Assembly: GCA_014654705.1 (NCBI GenBank)
Contig: JACVZY010000095.1
Span: forward strand, 122,984 to 186,983
Direction of reading: 5' to 3'
Source: Ignavibacteria bacterium
Lineage (GTDB): Bacteria > Bacteroidota > Ignavibacteria > Kapaibacteriales > UBA4661
DNA: 64,000 bases
Shown here: one piece after another, positions 47,554-56,746 of the stretch
Layout: every line of letters begins with the position of its first letter
Position numbering within the stretch: position 1 is the stretch's first letter
The notes under the pieces: generated by a model
What the model saw: the letters and a program-made list of their open reading frames with translations, nothing else
Told to the model about the DNA's origin: nothing
Database searches by the model: none
Position numbers and translations under genes: made by a program

Positions 47554-47572
47554 TTAGTATCAGTTTCAGATA

Positions 47573-49084
47573 TTAGTTCCAATGTCCTTTGCCAACGCCG
47601 ATTACTCTTACGCCCCGCTCACGGAGCACTTGGGCGGTAGTGTCGGAAATGATGTTGAACGCATCAATAACAAGACTCACGCCCGGCAGTGCCGATAGAA
47701 TATCGTCTGCTGTCATAGCTAGATATTCGCTATGGCGAACGGCAAAGATGGCGGCATCGTGCGTCAGCCCGCGAAGCTCATCAATACTTGTGTGAACGTC
47801 TCTTGCTTTTTCCACCCAATAGGAAACAAGCGGGTCGTGAAGCTGCATCATAGCACCTACTTTTTCGCAAAGGTCGTAGAAAAGTTCGGATGGTGAATAG
47901 CGCGTATCAGCTACGTCGTTGAGGTAGGAAATGCCGAGAATAGTGATGCGTTTCCCGTGCAAATCGGGCATTTCGCGTTTGAGCAAATCTACCGTGAAGG
48001 ACGGCATCATATCGTTAGTGTTTATTGCCGAGAGCGACATTTCGAGCCGCTTGTGGGCTGTCCGCTTGTCCGATTCAAAGAGCGTCGAATACGACCAATC
48101 GGCAAGCAGTGAATCCTTTGTAAGGCAGTATCCGCCTACGCCGAAGCCGGGAGCCATGATATTGCGGTGCGTCGGGCGGACGCGGATTGCTTGAATCACA
48201 TCGAACATATTGACGCCCGCATCCTGCGCAAACTCCGTCCATTCCTGCATAAATGCTATGTTCATTGCGCGGAATGAGTTTTCCAGTACCTTCGACATCT
48301 CGCTTGCCGTGGTGGAATGAAGTTCGGTCAAGGGAAAATCTTTTGTATTGATGAAGGACGATAAAAACTCCCGTGCAGCCTGCTTTGCAGCGTCATCTAC
48401 ACCGGAGTACACGCGATAGAAATTGGTAATGGAGTTCAGGTATTCCTTGCCCGGCATAACGCGCTCGTAGGAATGGGCAAGGTGAATTGTGCTTGTATCC
48501 AAGCCGCGACCGCGACCGACGCGCTCAAAAAGCGGCTTCAGCACTTTTTCCGTCGTTCCGGGCGGCACGGTGGTTTCGATAAGAATCAGTGTATTGTTTG
48601 TAATACGCTCCGCAACGGTCGTGATGGCTTCTTTGTAGCGGTCAAAGGTGAAATCGTAATCGCGAGCATTGCCCAACTGCTTTTTCTTGATGTCCAAATG
48701 AATATCCACCACGACAATATCCGCCAGCGTGTACGCAAAGGGGGAGAATGTTGCCGTTAGATTGCCGTTTGCATGGGCAGTGGTGTATGCCGCATCCAAA
48801 CTGGTGTCGGTAGAAACAACGGAAGCCAAGCCCTGATGAACGCGGGCAATTTTCCAATAGTTAGCTTCATCCGGCAAGTCAACACCGATGACGTTGTAGA
48901 GCAGATTGCCGTGAGCGTCTTTGGCATTCGCCACAGCAGCAGCCATAGCTGTGCCGACAAAGCCCAAGCCTTGAATAACGACGGTCTTGCGGTCGTTCTG
49001 TACAAATGCGGCGAGACGTTCTTGCTCGGCAGTAGCATTAATGCTGTATTCAAATGTGTCGCCGAAGGGAGAGCGGGAGGTCAT
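47573..49084 (-). CDS. Nucleotide-sugar dehydrogenase (UDP-glucose/GDP-mannose dehydrogenase family)
   Basis: A 503-residue NAD-dependent four-electron dehydrogenase that makes a nucleotide-linked uronic acid. NAD-binding motif VVIQGLGFVGTAMAAA (about residues 34-49); substrate region LIETTVPPGTTEKVL; central domain STTASEMSKVLENSFRAMNI; catalytic Cys in GFGVGGYCLTKD; C-terminal GISYLNDVADTRYSP. A longer loop after the Rossmann start (NAKDAHGNLLYNVIGVD) sets it apart from plain Ugd. The sugar could be UDP-HexNAc or UDP-Glc. It likely feeds a surface polysaccharide. The ATG at 49084 is chosen over an upstream in-frame codon at 49141. Confidence 0.85.
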   Translation of the reverse strand: MTSRSPFGDTFEYSINATAEQERLAAFVQNDRKTVVIQGLGFVGTAMAAAVANAKDAHGNLLYNVIGVDLPDEANYWKIARVHQGLASVVSTDTSLDAAYTTAHANGNLTATFSPFAYTLADIVVVDIHLDIKKKQLGNARDYDFTFDRYKEAITTVAERITNNTLILIETTVPPGTTEKVLKPLFERVGRGRGLDTSTIHLAHSYERVMPGKEYLNSITNFYRVYSGVDDAAKQAAREFLSSFINTKDFPLTELHSTTASEMSKVLENSFRAMNIAFMQEWTEFAQDAGVNMFDVIQAIRVRPTHRNIMAPGFGVGGYCLTKDSLLADWSYSTLFESDKRTAHKRLEMSLSAINTNDMMPSFTVDLLKREMPDLHGKRITILGISYLNDVADTRYSPSELFYDLCEKVGAMMQLHDPLVSYWVEKARDVHTSIDELRGLTHDAAIFAVRHSEYLAMTADDILSALPGVSLVIDAFNIISDTTAQVLRERGVRVIGVGKGHWN

Positions 49085-49181
49085 AACATGATAATTATTG
49101 GCAAAATAGAGGTGTGGAAGAATAACTCCACAGAACAGCAAATTTACGAAAAAGATTTGGATTCAAGCCGCTACCAAATGA

Positions 49182-49217
49182 AAAAGCGTGAAAGAACATT
49201 GGTTCTTTCACGCTTTT
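49182..49217 (-). terminator. Rho-independent terminator after gapA
   Basis: A perfect 16-bp stem (49182-49197 with 49202-49217; core GCGTGAAAGAAC) closes on a 4-base loop. On the minus strand it is followed by TTTTT, and it lies 32 bases after the gapA stop. Confidence 0.85.
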
Positions 49218-49248
49218 ACGCTGCTGGTTTTGATAGCATTGAGGAAAT

Positions 49249-50283
<1,035 letters not shown>

Positions 50284-50468
50284 TCACCGTAGCAATAGCG
50301 CCCTAATGATGCAAGAATTACTAGCCGAACAAACATACAAAAAAAACACCGCATATTCCCACAGAAAACGTATCACAGTTTGCGTAGCTTTGCTATCTTT
50401 GTAGGAACAGAAGCGCTCGACTGTGCAGCGCACACAATCTACATTCTTGCTTTTCAGGAGAGATGGCT

Positions 50469-51365
50469 ATGGCAACAAAAAAAGCGCTTTCTCGTAATGC
50501 TGCTATCGCAGTGCTTATCATTGCAGTAGGTGCGCAGATTTTCACCATGTGCAAAAAGAAAACCGACCAAGTACCGCCGCCATCTGGGGGGCAACAGCAG
50601 TCAGCACCGCAGCCGAACTCCACTGGAAGCATTCACTTGGAAATGGGTGTGCCATCTGGTGGGAGCAGCGAACCCTCGTATTTGCTTGTGCGCAAGCAAT
50701 ACGCTCTTTCTTACAACGGCACGAAAAACGTTCCGAATTGGGTTAGCTCTAATTTGAATGCCAGCTATTTCGGTGCCACCGAGCGCAAGCAAGGGCAATT
50801 TATGCCCGACCCTGAGTTGCCTTCGCAATTTTACCACGTGCGGCATCAAGATTATAGCAATTCCGGCTATGATCGTGGGCATATGGTTCGCTCCGAAGAG
50901 CGCACTGCTTCGCGCGAGGACAATGACGCGACATTCTACACCACCAATCTTCTGCCGCAGTATCACGACCTCAATGCCGGACCGTGGCTGCGTTTGGAGG
51001 AATTTTGTCAATACTTAGCACAGCGCAAAAATAAAGAACTGTATATCATCTGTGGTGGCATCTATCCCAAAAATTATCAGACTATCGGCAAGAATAGTAA
51101 AGTTGCGGTTCCCAGCCAGTGCTTCAAGATTGTCGTAGTGCTGCAACGAGGGCAGGGCTTAAAAGATGTGAATGAGAATACAACGGTCTTAGCGGCAATC
51201 ATGCCGAATATAGAGGGCATTGCGCGTGACCAGTGGCGGCAATACCAGACCACTGTTGACGACATTGAGCGCCAGACCGGATATGACTTTCTGACAGCAG
51301 TGCCGGAAAAAATTCAGAAGGCTATCGAAAGCCGTAAAGCTGAATCGCTGGCACTCGCAAAATAG
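50469..51365 (+). CDS. DNA/RNA non-specific endonuclease (NUC1/NucA family), exported
   Basis: A 298-residue beta-beta-alpha-metal nuclease. An N-terminal hydrophobic segment (NAAIAVLIIAVGAQIFTMC) may be a signal or a lipoprotein anchor, with a Cys ahead of KKKTDQ. A Pro/Gln/Ser linker follows. The active site is YDRGHMVRSEER (catalytic His in DRGHM), with the metal-binding Asn in FYTTNLLPQYHDLNAG. The enzyme would cut nucleic acids outside the cytoplasm, for scavenging or defence; no immunity gene is adjacent. Two ATGs are possible: 50463, or 50469, which lies 8 bases after AGGAG and is preferred. Confidence 0.88.
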   Translation: MATKKALSRNAAIAVLIIAVGAQIFTMCKKKTDQVPPPSGGQQQSAPQPNSTGSIHLEMGVPSGGSSEPSYLLVRKQYALSYNGTKNVPNWVSSNLNASYFGATERKQGQFMPDPELPSQFYHVRHQDYSNSGYDRGHMVRSEERTASREDNDATFYTTNLLPQYHDLNAGPWLRLEEFCQYLAQRKNKELYIICGGIYPKNYQTIGKNSKVAVPSQCFKIVVVLQRGQGLKDVNENTTVLAAIMPNIEGIARDQWRQYQTTVDDIERQTGYDFLTAVPEKIQKAIESRKAESLALAK

Positions 51366-51479
51366 TACCGTGAATTCAAGCGCAAGCGGTCGGACTATTT
51401 TTCAGTATTTGGAGGTTATTCAAAATTCTCTTATATTTGCAATCCCTTTACTACCAAAGTCCGACAAAAATCGGCTCAC

Positions 51480-51564
51480 GGAAGGTTCGCATAATGGTAT
51501 TGCAGCAGTCTTGAAAACTGCCGAGCGCAAGCTCATGAGAGTTCGAGTCCCTCACCTTCCGCCA
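51480..51564 (+). tRNA. tRNA-Ser (anticodon TGA)
   Basis: A class II tRNA. Acceptor GGAAGGT pairs with ACCTTCC. Short D arm (GCA-TAATGGTAT-TGC). Anticodon arm GCAGT-CTTGAAA-ACTGC with anticodon TGA. Long variable arm GAGC-GCAA-GCTC. T arm GAGAG-TTCGAGT-CCCTC, containing an A-C mismatch at position 52-62. The discriminator G and CCA are encoded (51561-51564). It reads UCA/UCG-type serine codons. Confidence 0.93.
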
Positions 51565-51574
51565 TCATTTTCCC

Positions 51575-51605
51575 AAACCCGCACCATCACTGGCTTGCGG
51601 GTTTT
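51575..51605 (+). terminator. Terminator after tRNA-Ser
   Basis: AAACCCGCA (51575-51583) pairs with TGCGGGTTT (51596-51604), a 9-bp stem followed by a short T-rich stretch, 10 bases after the tRNA. Confidence 0.7.
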
Positions 51606-51656
51606 GCTTTCTACGGCAACTGTGTTGTTTAGCACTATGCTGTTCGGTATAAAAGC

Positions 51657-51696
51657 AAAAGCCACCAGCAAGCAACAATGCTCGTTAGTGGCTTTT
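51657..51696 (-). terminator. Terminator after rnpB
   Basis: AAAAGCCAC (51657-51665) pairs with GTGGCTTTT (51688-51696). On the minus strand the stem ends in TTTTGCTTTT, just downstream of the rnpB 3' end. Confidence 0.7.
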
Positions 51697-51707
51697 GAAT
51701 AAAATTG

Positions 51708-52220
51708 TCGTGAAAATGCGATAAGCCGAATTCTGTCTTTTGCGCTGCCTTTTGAACTGGGAAGCGAGGGCGCAAGAGGTGATTATTTATCTGGGAAGCG
51801 TATTACTACGCTCCTCGTGCAGCCTACCCGAATGAAGCGAAGGAGCATATTACATCTCACTTCTGTTACACGAGCCGCGTAATGACGTACCTACATTCGG
51901 GGTAGCGTCCTTCATTCTTACTTGACTTTGCTCCTTGCGGGGTTTGCCCTGCCATTCGATGTTACCATGAATGCGGTAAGCTCTTACCTCACCTTTTCAC
52001 CCTTACCCTTGAAGAACACTTCGGTAAAGAAGTGCTCGCCACGGGCGGTTTGTTTTCTGTGGCACTTTCCATCGGCTTGCCTGAAAGCGCACGATTGCTC
52101 GTGAGTATCACGTTCTCAGGTTTACCGTCCGGTCGTTAACCGGCGCAATGCTCTTTGGAGTTCGGACTTTCCTCGGAAAGCGCATTACTACGCCTTCCGC
52201 AATCACCTGCATTTCCACGA
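51708..52220 (-). ncRNA. rnpB: RNase P RNA (rnpB)
   Basis: The catalytic RNA of RNase P, read on the minus strand. The ends pair as P1 (TCGTGGAAATGC with GCATTTTCACGA). Conserved regions are present in order: GAGGAAAGTCCGAACTCC (CR-I), AGAAAACAAACCGCC, AAGGGTGAAAAGGTGAGGTA then GAGCTTACCGC, GGGTAGGCTGCACGAGG, GATAAATAATCACC and ACAGAATTCGGCTTATCG (CR-V). The arrangement is type A. Total length is about 513 bases, longer than the usual 350-420, because the P15-P17 arm (about 51827-51923) is expanded. The P3 and P18 tips share nearly the same GUAA-capped hairpin. It lies downstream of the DUF164 gene. Confidence 0.95.
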
Positions 52221-52268
52221 GAGTTTTTTAACGTACTGTAGCACCATTCACATCGGCTACCACAATAT

Positions 52269-52988
52269 TTAGGTGTTAGTCTGCATTTCCTCTGGATAGA
52301 GAAGCCGTCCGCAGCTTTCGCAGGTAAAAATCATTTTGTAGGTGCGCATCTCCACAATCCGCTGCGGCGGAACGGCACTAAAGCAGCCTGCACAGCAGTT
52401 CTTACGCACAGGTACTGTTGTGTCGTTGTGATATTCTTTGATGTGCTCGTACTGAACAATGATATTTTTCGGCAGTTTAGCAAGCAAGTCCGTCCGCCTG
52501 GAGAGCAGAGACGTAATTTCTTCGTTATGCTCACTCGAAAGTTCGTTGAGTTCCTGTTCGCGGTCAGCCAAGCGCATTCTTGCGTCGTCCATATCCTCGA
52601 ATTGTCCGTCATAGACACGCTGCAAGTTTTCCTCGGTCATCAGAGTTGAGCCGATAGTTTTGTCAATGTCGCGGAGTTCATTCTTGAGCGATTCAACCTC
52701 TTTGGTAATAGCGTCAAACTCACGATTATTGCGCACGTTGAATTGCTGTTCAGAAAGTTTCTTCTCTTTGTCGAGCAGTTCTTGTGCGCGAATTTTCGCA
52801 TTGGCGCGGGTTTGGAGGATGTCGTCTATGTGCTTTTGCGTTGTGTCAACTGCCTGCTGACGCATACGCACTTCCTTTTCGAGTAACTTGACCTCGTAAG
52901 GCAAGTCGCCAAGCTCTTCTTGAAGCTCTGCGAGTTCGTTATCAATGTGCGTGATAGCCGACAAAAGTTGGAGTTGTTCGAGAACCAT
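52269..52988 (-). CDS. DUF164 / C4-type zinc-ribbon coiled-coil protein
   Basis: A 239-residue protein. A long antiparallel coiled coil (about 10-180) contains the family motif LSEQQFNVRNNREFDAITKE. A C-terminal zinc ribbon has Cys pairs in CCAGCFSAVPPQ and FTCESCGRLLYPEE. The family is widespread in bacteria, usually next to NIF3-like genes as here, but its role is not settled; nucleic-acid binding is often suggested. It is the second gene after the NIF3-like gene, followed by rnpB, a neighbourhood seen in many bacteria. Confidence 0.93.
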   Translation of the reverse strand: MVLEQLQLLSAITHIDNELAELQEELGDLPYEVKLLEKEVRMRQQAVDTTQKHIDDILQTRANAKIRAQELLDKEKKLSEQQFNVRNNREFDAITKEVESLKNELRDIDKTIGSTLMTEENLQRVYDGQFEDMDDARMRLADREQELNELSSEHNEEITSLLSRRTDLLAKLPKNIIVQYEHIKEYHNDTTVPVRKNCCAGCFSAVPPQRIVEMRTYKMIFTCESCGRLLYPEEMQTNT

Positions 52989-53096
52989 ACGTCATTCCTC
53001 GTTTAGAGTAAAATCTAGGGTAAAATCGTGCAATAAAATAAAACTGTAAAAAACAATGCAGTAAAAAACAGTACTGTGCTGTCAGTTATCAAGGTG

Positions 53097-53936
53097 TCAG
53101 TGGTGAAGCGTACGGTCTTGCGCCGAGCGGTACTCTTCGGTATTGGGATAGTACAAAATCGGATTGGGAACCGTCTGTGAGCGCATTACGGTAAGTGCCT
53201 CATTTTCTTTTTCCGCAATTTCTTCCACCAATGCCGCAAGACCGATGGGAACAAATTGCTCCATTTCGTAATGTCCTGCATCAATGAGTGTTAGCAAGCC
53301 TTCTGTACGGTGAAAGTCGTGATATTTCAAATCTGCCGTGATAAACGCATCTACATTTGCCGCTAAAGCATCGTCTATAAAAGATGCTCCGCTCCCGCCA
53401 ACAATTGCCACGCGCCGAATCATCGCGCTTTTTCCCGTATTCCACCGCACAGGTGCGTTGGTCACAGAATACAGACGCGCAATAAAATCCATAATCGTTT
53501 CGGGGGTGTCAAGTGAAGCCTCAATTCCCATGCCAAAACCATTATGCAAGGCATTGGGAACGAGCGGCCGCTCCACTTTTAAGACCAATCGCTCCCCGAA
53601 GAGCGTACTGGTGCCTTTGGGAAAGGCATCAAAATTGGTGTGTGCTATGACAAGTGCAATCCGGTTCGCTATCAACATCGTACAAATCCGCCCAACGCGC
53701 TCAGAATCTGTTATAGCTGTGAGTGGTGCAAAAATCAACGGATGAAATGCCACAATACAATCAGCACCACGCTCCAGTGCTTCTTCCGCAACAGCATCCG
53801 TTAGCTCCATCGTTATCAAGACAGATGAAATTTCGCTGCGACCGCTTTGGAGTTGAAGTCCTATGCGGTCGCCTTTCATTGCCGTAGCAGGTGGGAGGCG
53901 GTGTTCAAGCGATTGTACAAGTGTATGCAGATTCAT
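53097..53936 (-). CDS. NIF3-like dinuclear metal-centre protein
   Basis: A 279-residue NIF3/YbgI-family protein that forms toroidal hexamers with two metal ions per subunit. Metal-binding stretches: ADCIVAFHPLIFAPLTAI (the usual double His is reduced to one His), ALVIAHTNFDAFPKGTS, and DAGHYEMEQF near the C-terminus. KGDRIGLQLQSGRSEISSVL is the conserved N-terminal strand. No long PII-like insert is present, so it is the short form. The biochemical role is unresolved; annotation as GTP cyclohydrolase rests on weak evidence. It sits 108 bases upstream of the DUF164 gene. Confidence 0.9.
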   Translation of the reverse strand: MNLHTLVQSLEHRLPPATAMKGDRIGLQLQSGRSEISSVLITMELTDAVAEEALERGADCIVAFHPLIFAPLTAITDSERVGRICTMLIANRIALVIAHTNFDAFPKGTSTLFGERLVLKVERPLVPNALHNGFGMGIEASLDTPETIMDFIARLYSVTNAPVRWNTGKSAMIRRVAIVGGSGASFIDDALAANVDAFITADLKYHDFHRTEGLLTLIDAGHYEMEQFVPIGLAALVEEIAEKENEALTVMRSQTVPNPILYYPNTEEYRSAQDRTLHH

Positions 53937-54002
53937 GGTACTACAAATGTAAGAAACTTTAGCGTCATATTAGCAAACACCACAAAGTTTCTTACACTGT
54001 TC

Positions 54003-55100
54003 TTACACTATTTTTATCCCTGAAGGCGCATCGGAAACGGTAAATAAATAGACACTAAAGTATCGCCGACTGTCTTGCCAAGGTACTTCGAGAGCAAATC
54101 CCGTATCAGCAGCAAGAGCCTCCAGCCTTGGCATATCGAACTTGTGCGAATACTCCGTATGAATGCGCTCCCCCGCAGCAACGGCGATATGCTTACCGCC
54201 AAGATAAAATGTATTGTAGCTTGAACTCTCCAAATATAGTTCCACGCGAGATTCAGCTTCATTGTAAAATGCCACGTGCTTATAGCATTGAAGCGGTATT
54301 TGGGCAGACAGTTCGCTGTTAAGGCGGTGCAAGATATTGAGGTTGAATGCGGCGGTAACACCCGCAGCATCATTATATGCGGCATGAAGGGTTTCCACCG
54401 ATTTCGTTCCCCCCGCGCTCATGTCAGCAGCAAGCAAGAGCAAATCGCCCTTGCGAAGCAAACGCCGCAAGTCAGCTAGAAATGTAAATGCTTCTCTGCG
54501 GGTTAAGTTACCAATAGTCGAACCCGGAAAATATACGATGAGTTGTGCATCGGAGAGCGTGAGGTTGCGCTCGGCAACAATATATTCCACGCCCTGCAAA
54601 AAGTCTGCACACACTGCTTGCATCTGGATTGCGGGGAATTCTTTTTGTAATCGTTCGCAGGATTCTCTCAAAAATTCTTCGGAAATATCAATCGGGAGAT
54701 AGCGTACGTCAGCCTTCGCAGTATTGAGAGTCTGATTTGTCTGGCGCTGCTGCAGCGCTTCCAAGAGCCGCCGCGTCTTTTTTCCACTTCCCGCTCCAAG
54801 CTCAAGAAGCCAGCAACCTTGTTGGGTTTGAGCAATAATTTCATCGGCGTAGCGGTCTATAATTTCCTGCTCGGCACGGGTGAGGTAATATTCCGGCAAC
54901 TCGGTTATCTGCTCGAACAGTTCCGAACCCCGTTTGTCATAAAGATATTTGGGAAGAAGAAATTTATGTTCTGCGCTCAAACCGCGCACTGTATCTTCAG
55001 AGAGGGAATCACGCTCGTCCCCGCGCAAATGAATAAATTGCACTGAAGGTGCAGAATGATGGGCTAGAGAAGTGTCGGGCGGCGTGGCAACAGGAACCAT
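54003..55100 (-). CDS. egtD: L-histidine N-alpha-methyltransferase, EgtD-like
   Basis: A 366-residue SAM methyltransferase that trimethylates histidine to hercynine, the first step to ergothioneine. Family features: LPKYLYDKRGSELFEQITEL with PEYYLTRAE (substrate-binding Tyr residues), SAM motif LLELGAGSGKKTRRLL, IVYFPGSTIGNLTRREA, and LLLAADM. The sulfoxide synthase EgtB is not in the window. The ATG at 55100 is preferred over a TTG at 55124. It is preceded by gltD on the same strand with a 126-base gap. Some EgtD homologues act on other amines, so the product is likely but not proven. Confidence 0.9.
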   Translation of the reverse strand: MVPVATPPDTSLAHHSAPSVQFIHLRGDERDSLSEDTVRGLSAEHKFLLPKYLYDKRGSELFEQITELPEYYLTRAEQEIIDRYADEIIAQTQQGCWLLELGAGSGKKTRRLLEALQQRQTNQTLNTAKADVRYLPIDISEEFLRESCERLQKEFPAIQMQAVCADFLQGVEYIVAERNLTLSDAQLIVYFPGSTIGNLTRREAFTFLADLRRLLRKGDLLLLAADMSAGGTKSVETLHAAYNDAAGVTAAFNLNILHRLNSELSAQIPLQCYKHVAFYNEAESRVELYLESSSYNTFYLGGKHIAVAAGERIHTEYSHKFDMPRLEALAADTGFALEVPWQDSRRYFSVYLFTVSDAPSGIKIV

Positions 55101-55226
55101 AAAGAAACGAGCATTGATGAACAAGCCTCACAGCTTGGAAACTGACGATTTAGCTGAGACAACAAACGCAAGCCGCGAATTTATATTGTGGTACTCTTTT
55201 GCAAATACCTTCTTGCGCCTCCTACT

Positions 55227-56714
55227 CTATATCGTCAAAATAGCTGTATCATCAATCACAACAGTATCACGAAGTGGGTCGGGAAGAACACTTTCGCCCA
55301 TAAGATATTCGTCCACTGACCGAGCAATACTACGCCCTTCGGCAATCGCCCAGACAACGAGCGATGCGCCTCGTGTACAATCTCCGGCTGCAAAAATCCC
55401 CGCTTGCCCCGTAGCGCCGCCTGCTCTGGTTGCTACTTTCCCTGTTTTGGTCGTTTCTACTTCTAATTGCCGTAAAAGCTGGTATTCAGGATAATTAAAA
55501 CCAACCGCAATCAGAACCAAATCCGCCGGAATCAATACCTTTTCACCCTTGATGAGGTGCGGTGTAGCACGTTCTTCGGCACGGGCTTTGCGGTTGAGAC
55601 GTGCTGCCTCAATTGCGACCACATTTCCTCTGGAATCGCCCACAAAACGCTGTGTAACCATCGTAAAGAGCCGCTCACAGCCTTCTTCGTGCGAACTTGA
55701 ATCCAAATAGACCGACGGCACAAGGGGCCATGCGCTATTGTGTTCCGTGCCTTCTGCTGGACGGATGTGGATATCGAACTGCGTTACCGACTTTGCGCCC
55801 TGACGATTTGCCGTGCCGATACAATCTGCACCCGTGTCGCCGCCACCAATGACCACGACGTGCTTTCCTTCCGCACTGAGGCGCTCTTCCGCCGGAATGG
55901 CATCGCCACAGTCAGCACGATTTTGTTGCATAAGATATTCCATTGCCGGATGAATCCCCGTCAATTCTCGCCCTTCAATCGGTACATCGCGCTCCACACT
56001 AGAACCGATTGCAAGCACGACGGCATCAAACTCACGTTTCAAGCGCCACGCGGGAAATTTCACACCTACCTCGGTATTGGTCTGAAATTTTACGCCCTCA
56101 GCACGAAGTTGCTCAATGCGTCGTTCTACAACGTTTTTGGCAAGTTTGAAATTGGGAATACCGTAGAGCAACAAACCGCCCAAGCGATCGCTTTTCTCAA
56201 ACACGGTGACCGAATGTCCTGCACGGTTCAGTTGCTGTGCTGCCGCCAGACCCGCCGGTCCTGAACCAATGATTGCCACACGTTTACCCGTGCGGAAACT
56301 CGGCGGTTCCGGTGTAATCCAGCCCTCCGCAAAACCTCTATCCACAATCGCGTTTTCGATGGACTTTATCGTTACCGCAGGCGCGTTGATGGCAAGAACG
56401 CATGAAGACTCGCATGGCGCGGGGCAGGTGCGCCCCGTGAACTCAGGAAAATTATTCGTCGCGTGAAGCTGGTCTAATGCCTCGCGCCAATCATTGTTGT
56501 ACACGAGGTCGTTCCACGTTGGGATGAGATTGCCAAGCGGGCAGCCGGACATACAAAAGGGTGTTCCGCAGTCCATACAGCGCGCGCTCTGCTCCTGTGC
56601 TTGTACGACAGGCAGCGCAAATTCAAATTCGCCGAAGTGCTTTTTGCGCTCGTCGGCAGACTGTTTTGGCGGGGTCTTGCGCCCATATTCGAGAAAGCCT
56701 GTGGGTTTGCCCAT
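55227..56714 (-). CDS. gltD: Glutamate synthase, small (beta) subunit
   Basis: A 495-residue NADPH-oxidising subunit that passes electrons to GltB. N-terminal [4Fe-4S] ligands are in ARCMDCGTPFCMSGCPLGN and CPAPCESSC. FAD-binding motif AIIGSGPAGLAAAQ (about residues 148-161); NADPH-binding motif VVVIGGGDTGADCIGTA; C-terminal FAD motif GIFAAGDCTRGASLVVWA. All elements are intact and the length is normal. It is separated from gltB by the amidase gene, only 32 bases downstream of that gene, so all three probably share one transcript. Confidence 0.97.
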   Translation of the reverse strand: MGKPTGFLEYGRKTPPKQSADERKKHFGEFEFALPVVQAQEQSARCMDCGTPFCMSGCPLGNLIPTWNDLVYNNDWREALDQLHATNNFPEFTGRTCPAPCESSCVLAINAPAVTIKSIENAIVDRGFAEGWITPEPPSFRTGKRVAIIGSGPAGLAAAQQLNRAGHSVTVFEKSDRLGGLLLYGIPNFKLAKNVVERRIEQLRAEGVKFQTNTEVGVKFPAWRLKREFDAVVLAIGSSVERDVPIEGRELTGIHPAMEYLMQQNRADCGDAIPAEERLSAEGKHVVVIGGGDTGADCIGTANRQGAKSVTQFDIHIRPAEGTEHNSAWPLVPSVYLDSSSHEEGCERLFTMVTQRFVGDSRGNVVAIEAARLNRKARAEERATPHLIKGEKVLIPADLVLIAVGFNYPEYQLLRQLEVETTKTGKVATRAGGATGQAGIFAAGDCTRGASLVVWAIAEGRSIARSVDEYLMGESVLPDPLRDTVVIDDTAILTI

Positions 56715-56746
56715 GATAGTAGTCGTTTACGTGAAAGTAGAATTTT

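Noticed and set aside
50469..51365. The exported nuclease as part of a toxin-immunity pair
   Set aside because: No small immunity-like gene follows; the next features are tRNA-Ser and rnpB. A general secreted nuclease is the simpler reading.
51480..51564. A selenocysteine tRNA, considered because selD is nearby and the arm is long
   Set aside because: The anticodon is TGA (serine), not TCA, and the acceptor stem is 7 bp, not 8.
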